The notes under the pieces are model-generated. The model saw only the letters and a list, made by a program, of their open reading frames with translations. It searched no databases and was not told the DNA's origin. Of a stretch of 19,328 nt of DNA, positions 13,782-19,328 are shown piece after piece. Every line of letters starts with the position of its first letter. Positions within the stretch are counted from its first letter, which is position 1. Origin of the DNA: an uncultured Corynebacterium sp. (lineage in GTDB: Bacteria > Actinomycetota > Actinomycetes > Mycobacteriales > Mycobacteriaceae); the NCBI RefSeq assembly GCF_947253065.1, contig NZ_CAMXWS010000034.1:1-19328 (forward strand), given 5' to 3'. A program made the position numbers and the translations under genes.

Positions 13782-14510
13782 ATGACCTTGACCATCGCTC
13801 CGAAGAAAACGGTTGTGGCTGCGTCGCTCGTCGCACCCCTGGCTCTTGCTGCTTGCGGGTCCAACGAGGATGAAGCTGCGTCGGGGATGGCTACGGAGAC
13901 CAATATGGTGACTGTCGATCCGAGCGCAGATAAGACTGCGGAGAAGAAGGACGACAAGGACAAGGACAAAGAAAAGGACAAGGAAAAGAAGGCCGAGTCT
14001 GAGTCCGAGAAGCCTGCTGAAGAGCAGGATCCGCAGGCACAGGGCCAGCCGAATCCGAATGCCACCGGAGTGGTCAACCCGTTCGAGGACGGCACCTTGC
14101 CTGTCGCTGAAGTCCAGCCCATCGAGGATGGTCAGGCTGCTAGTGAGGCTGATATCAAGGGCATGACCGACACGATGAACCGGATCTATAACCCGAAGGA
14201 TCTGGTGTCCTGGTCCCGCGTGATCTTGGACAACTCCTGCAAGCAGGTCGTTGACCAGACCAACCAGGAGCTCGCCGGCCGTGGCACCTCCCTGGAGCAG
14301 ACCGAGCGTGAGATGCAGCAGGCTGTTGACGCAGCGAAGGCTGCTGGCCGTCCGCTGCCGCCGGTTCCGAAGTCCAACGCAACGCTGAGCGACGTCAAGG
14401 TCAATGGCGACACCGCATCTGCCACCGTCACCGTCAATAGCAACGGACAGAGTGAGTCTGGTGTTCAGCGCTTCAAGCGCGAAGGCAACCAGTGGAAGGT
14501 GTGCAACTAA
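13782..14510 (+). CDS. Putative lipoprotein with charged spacer and small C-terminal domain
   Basis: 242 residues. The N-terminus has two lysines, a hydrophobic stretch and the lipobox LAAC with the lipid-carrying Cys at residue 25, so it is predicted to be anchored outside the cytoplasmic membrane. Residues 51-82 are an extreme Lys/Asp/Glu run (KDDKDKDKEKDKEKK), a likely spacer through the wall. Residues 122-242 form a small domain ending in strands TASATVTVNSNGQSESGVQRFKREGNQWKVCN. This resembles NTF2-like/DUF4878-type extracytoplasmic domains (weak, by eye). Two cysteines (C153, C241) could form a disulfide. ATG 13782 has GAGGAGA 8 bases ahead. The next gene starts inside its last codons. 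Function unknown. Confidence 0.85.
   Translation: MTLTIAPKKTVVAASLVAPLALAACGSNEDEAASGMATETNMVTVDPSADKTAEKKDDKDKDKEKDKEKKAESESEKPAEEQDPQAQGQPNPNATGVVNPFEDGTLPVAEVQPIEDGQAASEADIKGMTDTMNRIYNPKDLVSWSRVILDNSCKQVVDQTNQELAGRGTSLEQTEREMQQAVDAAKAAGRPLPPVPKSNATLSDVKVNGDTASATVTVNSNGQSESGVQRFKREGNQWKVCN
13941..13992. repeat. Low-complexity GACAAG/GAAAAG repeat in the lipoprotein gene
   Basis: Purine-only, degenerate 6-base units encode alternating Lys and Asp/Glu. Slippage in units of one or two codons would change the length of the charged spacer without breaking the frame. Confidence 0.6.
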
Positions 14511-15049
14511 GAAAAACCCCGCGTTCTTCCCGGCCATTTGGTTGGGGCGCGGGGATTGTTGCGCTTGGGGTCGGTCTCGCCTCTGTGATCGGTGGCCTGT
14601 GGGGCCTGACGCGTCCGGGCTACACCGGCACTGTTGAAGGCGGGAATGCCCGTATTGATCCGGTGGCGAACCCGGATAATGTCGAGTTCATTTCTTTTGC
14701 AGGGTTTGCTGGTCTGACTGTTGTGCTGGGAATGATCATCGGGGTTGTCACGTTCGCGTCTGCAACGCAGCGTGCAGGTCTGCGCAAGATGCTCTTCGCG
14801 GTTGTGGTGACTGCCTTTTCCAGCTGGACGTTGTACATCATGGGCACCTGGTCCGCTGAACTGCTTCACGGCGTGAGTGATCCCCATAGCTTGACCGAGG
14901 GGGAGACCATCACGTTCGTCCCCGTTTTGAGCCCTGGACCTGCATGGTTGGCTGGTCCATTCGTTGCGGCTTTGGCCTATTGGGTGGGTCTTGTTCTTTC
15001 ATCTGTGGGAGATGCCTCGCCGAGGCAAGCCACAGAATATGATGAATGA
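14492..15049 (+). CDS. Four-helix membrane protein upstream of hisD, unknown function
   Basis: 185 residues with four predicted membrane helices (about 18-39, 66-89, 100-120, 148-172). Between helices 1 and 2 is a polar loop (RPGYTGTVEGGNARIDPVANPDNVEF). The N-terminus is basic and the short C-terminus polar and acidic. GTG 14492 is chosen because GAAGG (14481-14485) is 6 bases ahead; GTG 14501 is an alternative. It overlaps the lipoprotein gene by 19 bases, so the two are probably made together, and it stops one base before hisD. I recognise no family. The coupled pair of a lipoprotein and a membrane protein suggests an envelope assembly or a sensor, which is inference. Confidence 0.8.
   Translation: MEGVQLRKTPRSSRPFGWGAGIVALGVGLASVIGGLWGLTRPGYTGTVEGGNARIDPVANPDNVEFISFAGFAGLTVVLGMIIGVVTFASATQRAGLRKMLFAVVVTAFSSWTLYIMGTWSAELLHGVSDPHSLTEGETITFVPVLSPGPAWLAGPFVAALAYWVGLVLSSVGDASPRQATEYDE
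14517..14554. repeat. Strong GC-rich hairpin at the start of the membrane protein gene
   Basis: Outer stem CCCCGCG (14517-14523) with CGCGGGG (14548-14554). Inner stem CCCGGCC (14529-14535) with GGTTGGG (14540-14546), using two G-U pairs in the plus-strand RNA, around loop ATTT. It begins 6 bases after the lipoprotein stop. On the minus strand the outer stem is followed by TTTTT (A run 14512-14516), as in a terminator facing left. Confidence 0.55.
15014..15043 (+). promoter_or_regulatory. Candidate hisD promoter with overlapping palindrome
   Basis: TATGAT (15038-15043) lies 7 bases before ATG 15051, the leaderless spacing. A 13-base palindrome GCCTCG-C-CGAGGC (15014-15026) covers the place of the -35 box, so a repressor could block it. 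The -35 sequence itself is not consensus. Confidence 0.4.
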
Positions 15050-15050
15050 C

Positions 15051-16355
15051 ATGCTGAAAGTCACTGATCTTCGCGGCCGTACTCCTTCGACATCTGAATT
15101 GCGTCGTGTGCTCCCTCGTGGCGGCATGGATGTTGCTTCGGTGGTCCCTACCGTTGCACCGATTATTGAGGACGTGAAGAACGGCGGTGCAGAAGCTGCT
15201 CTTGATTACGGCGAGAAATTCGACCGTATTCGCCCCGAGTCGGTGCGCGTGCCGGAAGAAGTGATTTCCCGGTGTGCCGAGGAACTCGATGAGGATCTCC
15301 GTGCGGCCCTTGAAGAGGCGATTGCGCGTATTCGTGCGGTTCACGCTGCGCAGAAGCCGTCGGAGAAAACCATCGATGTCGCACCTGGTGCACAGGTCAC
15401 CGAGGTTTTCCAGCCGGTAGAGCGCGTGGGTTTGTATGTGCCGGGCGGCAAGGCTGTTTATCCGTCGTCGGTATTGATGAACGCGATTCCGGCGCAAGAA
15501 GCTGGCGCTGATGCCCTCGTGGTGTGCAGCCCGCCGCAGGCAGAACATGGTGGGTGGCCGCATCCGACGATTCTGGCTGCGTGCTCGATGCTCGGCGTTG
15601 ATGAAGTGTGGGCGGTCGGCGGTGCACAGGCAATCGCTCTTCTGGCGTACGGTGATGATGCCAAGTCGCTTGAACCAGTGGACATGGTGACCGGCCCGGG
15701 CAATGTCTTCGTTGCTGCGACTAAGCGCGTGGTCAACGGCATCGTGGGTATCGATGCGGAGGCAGGGCCTTCTGAGATCGCAGTGCTTGCCGACGACTCG
15801 GCGGACCCAGTTCTCGTCGCCGTCGACCTGATCTCCCAGGCAGAACACGATGAGAACGCAGCGTCGGTGCTGATTACTGATTCAGAGGAATTAGCGCGTG
15901 CCGTCGATGCCGAGATCGACTCTCGTGCAGCGATCACGCTCAATGCTGACCGCGCTGCTACTGCTCTTGGTGGTCAGCAGTCAGGCATCGTTCTTGTTGA
16001 TGATCTAGAAGCAGGCATCGCTGTTGCAGATGCTTATGCAGCTGAGCACTTGGAGATTCACACTCGTGATTCCGCTGAGGTGGCTCGTCGGATCAAGCAT
16101 GCCGGCGCGATTTTTGTCGGCCCGTTCTCGCCGGTCCCGTTGGGCGATTACATTGCTGGTTCCAATCACGTTTTGCCGACTTCGGGTACTGCACGATTCA
16201 CGCCGGGGCTGTCCACCCATACTTTCCTGCGTCCCGTCAACATCATTGAGTACAACGAGGCTGCACTCGCTGAAGTCGGCCCGCACATCATCACCCTTGC
16301 TGGCGACGAACAGCTGCCTGCCCATGGTGAGGCGATCAAGGCTCGCACTGAGTAG
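15051..16355 (+). CDS. hisD: Histidinol dehydrogenase
   Basis: NAD-dependent zinc enzyme that oxidises L-histidinol to L-histidine in two steps, the last step of the pathway. The 434 residues contain the family signature IDAEAGPSEIAVLADDS (234-250) and LISQAEHD, with zinc ligands Q263 and H266. The catalytic pair E332-H333 is in AAEHLEIHT, followed by D366 in PLGDYIAGSNHVLPTSG and H425 in PAHGEA. These match the E. coli residues Q259, H262, E326, H327, D360 and H419. ATG 15051 is preferred since MLKVTDLRGRTPS is how corynebacterial HisD begins; ATG 15039 and 15042 in the same frame are alternatives that overlap the upstream stop. It leads the hisDCB cluster; the gap to hisC is 26 bases. Confidence 0.96.
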   Translation: MLKVTDLRGRTPSTSELRRVLPRGGMDVASVVPTVAPIIEDVKNGGAEAALDYGEKFDRIRPESVRVPEEVISRCAEELDEDLRAALEEAIARIRAVHAAQKPSEKTIDVAPGAQVTEVFQPVERVGLYVPGGKAVYPSSVLMNAIPAQEAGADALVVCSPPQAEHGGWPHPTILAACSMLGVDEVWAVGGAQAIALLAYGDDAKSLEPVDMVTGPGNVFVAATKRVVNGIVGIDAEAGPSEIAVLADDSADPVLVAVDLISQAEHDENAASVLITDSEELARAVDAEIDSRAAITLNADRAATALGGQQSGIVLVDDLEAGIAVADAYAAEHLEIHTRDSAEVARRIKHAGAIFVGPFSPVPLGDYIAGSNHVLPTSGTARFTPGLSTHTFLRPVNIIEYNEAALAEVGPHIITLAGDEQLPAHGEAIKARTE

Positions 16356-16381
16356 GCAATAGGACACGACGAGGAGAATTA

Positions 16382-17494
16382 ATGACTGACAATAACCAGC
16401 CGTCCCTGTCCGATCTTCCCCTGCGCGAAGAGCTGCGTGGCAAGTCCCCGTATGGTGCGCCGCAGCTGAGCGTGCCGGTGGCGCTGAATACGAATGAGAA
16501 CCCCTACCCGCCATCTGATGAACTCGTTGCGGATCTCGTCGCAGAAGTTCAGCAGGTCGCTCATGGCCTGAACCGCTACCCGGAGCGCGATGCGGTGGAG
16601 TTGCGCGACGATCTCGCCGCTTATGTGACTAAGCAGACGGGGGTCACCGTCACCCGCGAGCAGGTCTGGGCAGCGAATGGTTCCAACGAGGTGCTGCAGC
16701 AATTACTGCAGGCCTTCGGTGGCCCGGGCCGCACGGCAATGGGATTCGTGCCTAGCTATTCCATGCACCCGATCTTGTCCTCGGGCACGCAGACAGAGTT
16801 CATTGGCGTTCCGCGCGGTGAAGACTTCCGGATCGATATTGATCGCGCGATCAGCGAAATCAATGCTCAGAAGCCAGACATCGTGTTCATCACCACCCCG
16901 AATAACCCGACGGGTGATGTGACCGACTTGGCCGATATTGAGAGGATTATCGACGCAGCATCCGGCATCGTCATCGTTGATGAGGCCTATGCAGAATTCT
17001 CCCCATCACCGTCCGCGGTGACCTTGTTGGAGAAATACCCGTCGAAGCTGGTGGTCTCGCGCACCATGTCGAAGGCTTTCGACTTTGCCGGTGGTCGCCT
17101 TGGCTACTTCGTCGCGGCTAAGGCATTCATCGAGGCCGTCATGCTGGTGCGTTTGCCGTACCACCTTTCCGTCTTGTCCCAGGCAGCTGCACGCGTGGCG
17201 CTGCGGCACGCGGGGGAGACGCTGGGAGGCGTCGATAAGCTTGCTTCCGAGCGTGAGCGTGTCCAGACCGCACTGCTCGGGTTCGGGTACTCCGTCGTTC
17301 CCAGCGAGTCGAATTTCCTCTTCTTCGGCGATTTTGACGATGCCGCTGCTGCTTGGCAGAAATTCCTCGATCGTGGGGTGCTCATTCGTGATGTCGGCGT
17401 GCCTGGACATTTGCGTGTGACAATCGGGTTGGATGAAGAAAATGATGCATTTCTCGCCGCGGCCCAGGAAATTCGCGGCGAGGCTAAGGAGTGA
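16382..17494 (+). CDS. hisC: Histidinol-phosphate aminotransferase
   Basis: PLP aminotransferase (class II-type fold) converting imidazole-acetol phosphate and glutamate to L-histidinol phosphate and 2-oxoglutarate. The 370 residues show LNTNENPYPPS (35-45), NRYPERD, AANGSNEVLQ (98-107), TPNNPTG with N175 (172-178), VDEAYAEF with D200 and Y203, and the PLP lysine K231 in SRTMSKAFDFAGGRLGY, with R239 close behind. The ATG has GAGGAG (16371-16376) 5 bases ahead. It lies between hisD and hisB in one operon. Enzymes of this group in actinobacteria may also transaminate aromatic keto acids, but the context makes histidine synthesis the main role. Confidence 0.95.
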   Translation: MTDNNQPSLSDLPLREELRGKSPYGAPQLSVPVALNTNENPYPPSDELVADLVAEVQQVAHGLNRYPERDAVELRDDLAAYVTKQTGVTVTREQVWAANGSNEVLQQLLQAFGGPGRTAMGFVPSYSMHPILSSGTQTEFIGVPRGEDFRIDIDRAISEINAQKPDIVFITTPNNPTGDVTDLADIERIIDAASGIVIVDEAYAEFSPSPSAVTLLEKYPSKLVVSRTMSKAFDFAGGRLGYFVAAKAFIEAVMLVRLPYHLSVLSQAAARVALRHAGETLGGVDKLASERERVQTALLGFGYSVVPSESNFLFFGDFDDAAAAWQKFLDRGVLIRDVGVPGHLRVTIGLDEENDAFLAAAQEIRGEAKE

Positions 17495-17497
17495 AAG

Positions 17498-18100
17498 ATG
17501 ACTGACCGGATCGGTACAGCGACGCGCACGACCAGCGAGTCGGACATCTCCGTTGAGATCAACCTCGACGGAACAGGCAAAGTTGATGTGGACACGGGTC
17601 TGCCGTTTTTCGATCACATGCTCACCGCCTTTGGCACGCATGGCAGCTTTGATCTGAAGATCCACGCCAAGGGTGATACCCACATCGACGCGCACCACAC
17701 CGTTGAAGACACTGCGATCACGCTCGGCTGGGCGCTGATCGACGCCGTGGGGGACAAGAAGGGCATCCGCCGCTTCGGTTCCATGTCGCTGCCCATGGAC
17801 GAGACGCTTGTCGACGCCATTGTGGACATTTCCAACCGCCCCTACTTCGTGATGAATGGGGAGCCGGAGAGCATGGAATGGCAGATCATCGGTGGGCACT
17901 ACGCCACCGTGATCAACCGCCACTTCTTTGAAACCTTGGCGTACAACGCACGCATTACCCTGCATGTGAATGTTCAGTACGGTCGCGACCCGCACCACAT
18001 CACCGAAGCGGAATACAAGGCTGTCGCTCGTGCCCTGCGCCAGGCCTACGAGCACGACCCGCGCGTGAAGGGCGTACCCTCTACGAAGGGCGCGCTTTAA
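17498..18100 (+). CDS. hisB: Imidazoleglycerol-phosphate dehydratase
   Basis: Metal-dependent dehydratase turning imidazole-glycerol phosphate into imidazole-acetol phosphate, the HisC substrate. The 200 residues match the monofunctional form, without the phosphatase domain found in enterobacteria. Two metal-binding repeats are intact: DAHHTVEDT (H66, H67, E70) and DPHHITEAEYKA (H166, H167, E170), plus FFDHM (H40) and GGHYATVINRHFFETLA. The ATG follows the hisC stop by 3 bases. Its ribosome site AAGGAG (17486-17491) lies in the last codons of hisC, so the pair is tightly coupled. The histidinol-phosphate phosphatase must be encoded elsewhere. Confidence 0.96.
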   Translation: MTDRIGTATRTTSESDISVEINLDGTGKVDVDTGLPFFDHMLTAFGTHGSFDLKIHAKGDTHIDAHHTVEDTAITLGWALIDAVGDKKGIRRFGSMSLPMDETLVDAIVDISNRPYFVMNGEPESMEWQIIGGHYATVINRHFFETLAYNARITLHVNVQYGRDPHHITEAEYKAVARALRQAYEHDPRVKGVPSTKGAL

Positions 18101-18138
18101 GCACACGCGCATAATTTCATAGACTTTTCGGGCTGATT

Positions 18139-18180
18139 CCAGCCGCAAATTTCATTGCGGCTGGGTGGGCCTGATTTTTT
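18139..18180 (+). terminator. Hairpin and T run between hisB and the MFS gene (terminator or attenuator)
   Basis: A perfect 10-bp stem, CCAGCCGCAA (18139-18148) with TTGCGGCTGG (18155-18164) around a 6-base loop. A run of six T (18175-18180) begins 10 bases later, further than in a classical terminator. A competing small stem GGCTG (18131-18135) with CAGCC (18140-18144) would break the large one. Confidence 0.5.
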
Positions 18181-18228
18181 GTTGCTGTACACCTGTTGCC
18201 GATGTGAGTTTCTAGGAGGGTTTCAACC

Positions 18229-19328
18229 GTGGGTTCTCCGCAGATTTCCGGACAGCCAAACGCCAATGTGAATTCGGTGTGGGAGGCTACTGGCTTCATC
18301 CAGACACTGGTGGCCGTCGCTGCCGCTTTCGGCTCGTGGGCCTTGCTGCTTCCGGTCGTTCCAGTGGCCGTGCTGGACACCGGGGGATCTCACGCGTTGG
18401 CGGGTGCGTCGACAGGCGTGTTTATGGCAGCGACCGTGCTCACGCAGGTGTTCATGCCGCGTTTGCTGCGTAAATTCACCTACCGCTCGGCGATCGCATT
18501 CTCCGCCGTTCTGTTGGGTCTGCCGGCCTTGTTGTTCATCTGGAATATGGACCCAGCAGTGGTGCTCGGAGTCAGCGTGCTGCGTGGCATCGGTTTCGGC
18601 GCCATGACTGTTGCGGAAGCTGCCATCATCGCGGAACTCGTCCCGCGTCGCCTGCTGGGTAAAGCATCCGGTATTTTCGGCGCATCGAGCGGCTCCGCGC
18701 AGATGCTCGCGCTGCCATTGGGTCTGTTCCTCAGCGAGCAATTCGGCTACACGCCGGTGTGGATTCTTGCCCTGGTCGTCGCTGCTATTGGTGGTTTGGC
18801 CTGCGCTGGTATTCCTCCGCTCAAGGGGGCTCAACCCGATCCGGTGGCCAACGGGGCAATGTCCGCACCGACGTGGAAGCTCGTCTTGGTTCCAACGCTG
18901 GCTCTTGCTATTGCGGCGATGGCGTACAGCTTGATCGCTAATTTCCTGCCTGCCGCGACCCGGGAGACCGGGATTACTGAGAGCACCGCTTTGGGCGGTG
19001 TGATCTTGGCAGTGATCAACCTTGCTGTGATGGCTGCTCGTATCTTCACCGGCGTTATCGCTGACCGTCGTGGTGAACCGGGCACGTTGATGATCCCGTT
19101 CCAGATCTCTGCCGTAGTGGGCATGGTCGGATTTGCTGCCTGCCTTGCCACCAGCGCGCACCCAGTGTGGCTGGTTGTCTCCGCGATCTTCTTCGGCGCC
19201 GGATTTGGTGCGGTGCAAAATGAGTCCTTGCTGAGCATGTTCTACCGCCTGCCACAGTCCAAGGTCAGCCACGCTTCTGCTGTGTGGAATGTCGGCTTTG
19301 ATGGTGGTCAAGGTGTCGGTTCGTTCGT
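18229..19328 (+). CDS. MFS family transporter (3' end beyond window)
   Basis: Major facilitator permease, open to the end of the window, at least 366 residues. GTG 18229 is preceded by a perfect AGGAGG (18214-18219) at 9 bases. About ten hydrophobic segments are visible, beginning VAVAAAFGSWALLLPVVPVA. The MFS loop signature is clear in the second half as ARIFTGVIADRRGEPG, while the first-half loop (PRLLRKFTYRSA) is degenerate. Near the end, FFGAGFGAVQNESLLSMF and HASAVWNVGFDGGQGVGSF look like the final helix pairs. Charged or conserved polar residues in mid-membrane (TVAEAAIIAELVPRRLLG) resemble drug or metabolite exporters. In C. glutamicum a permease gene stands between hisB and hisH (from memory); its substrate is not established. 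Separated from hisB by 128 bases including a hairpin. Confidence 0.9.
   Translation, partial: MGSPQISGQPNANVNSVWEATGFIQTLVAVAAAFGSWALLLPVVPVAVLDTGGSHALAGASTGVFMAATVLTQVFMPRLLRKFTYRSAIAFSAVLLGLPALLFIWNMDPAVVLGVSVLRGIGFGAMTVAEAAIIAELVPRRLLGKASGIFGASSGSAQMLALPLGLFLSEQFGYTPVWILALVVAAIGGLACAGIPPLKGAQPDPVANGAMSAPTWKLVLVPTLALAIAAMAYSLIANFLPAATRETGITESTALGGVILAVINLAVMAARIFTGVIADRRGEPGTLMIPFQISAVVGMVGFAACLATSAHPVWLVVSAIFFGAGFGAVQNESLLSMFYRLPQSKVSHASAVWNVGFDGGQGVGSF

Noticed and set aside
13680..14537. 285-residue minus-strand frame with a leucine/valine-rich hydrophobic run
   Set aside because: The hydrophobic run is just the complement of the Lys/Asp/Glu repeat of the lipoprotein gene, which has its own lipobox and ribosome site.
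14910..15848. 312-residue minus-strand open frame opposite hisD
   Set aside because: Arg/His/Cys-rich, no family, and fully antisense to conserved hisD residues.
17006..18148. 380-residue minus-strand open frame opposite hisC and hisB
   Set aside because: It covers two certain enzymes on the other strand and has no domain or ribosome site; a shadow of GC-rich codon use.
18223..19311. Long minus-strand open frame opposite the MFS gene
   Set aside because: The plus strand has a perfect ribosome site, a GTG start and clear MFS sequence over the same bases; the minus frame is rich in His, Gln, Arg and Thr with no recognisable domain.
1..19328. CRISPR arrays, tRNA/rRNA genes, insertion sequences, phage or toxin-antitoxin modules
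   Set aside because: No regularly spaced repeats, cloverleaf sequence, transposase, integrase or small toxin-like pairs were found on either strand; the window is conserved housekeeping sequence.

Overview
The window reads as a stretch of core chromosome from a Corynebacterium. Protein-level resemblance to C. glutamicum is close for ilvA, glgX and hisD (judged from memory). The order dnaE - ilvA - treZ ... treY ... glgX ... hisDCB - MFS permease is also the corynebacterial arrangement. Base composition is moderately GC-rich. No tRNA, rRNA, CRISPR, insertion sequence or prophage was recognised, and no intergenic gap exceeds 300 bases.

Layout. 1-1098 is the C-terminal third of DNA polymerase III alpha (dnaE), ending in a strong terminator shared with a convergent small secreted protein (1230-1706, minus). 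Next come ilvA (1904-3187, plus) and a convergent treZ (3192-4907, minus). Divergent from treZ is a plus-strand trio: a YigZ/IMPACT protein, a 78-residue membrane protein and an S4 RNA-binding protein (4938-6240). The minus strand from 12933 down to 6248 carries glgX, a DEDDh exonuclease with BRCT domain, an unknown 187-residue protein and treY. A TetR regulator (12979-13527, minus) lies just upstream of glgX. After a 254-base gap the plus strand carries a lipoprotein, a four-helix membrane protein, hisD, hisC, hisB and the start of an MFS permease that runs off the window.

How the genes work together. GlgX debranches glycogen, TreY turns the end of the released maltodextrin into a trehalosyl unit, and TreZ cleaves off free trehalose. 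The OtsA/B-independent trehalose route is therefore complete here, although treZ stands apart from glgX/treY and is divergent to a different operon. In corynebacteria trehalose feeds trehalose mycolates of the cell envelope. HisD, HisC and HisB are three steps of histidine synthesis. IlvA starts isoleucine synthesis.

The most striking feature is promoter layout rather than a new gene system. Most starts fall into two classes: those with a good Shine-Dalgarno, and seven with none but with a TAnnnT hexamer 7-9 bases before the start codon, as expected for leaderless mRNAs. Other points worth attention are a PH-like/exonuclease/BRCT protein translationally coupled to glgX, an inverted repeat over the glgX promoter beside a TetR gene, a strong hairpin at the lipoprotein stop codon, and uncharacterised proteins tied to the trehalose and histidine genes. 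I found no clear undescribed defence or mobile system.
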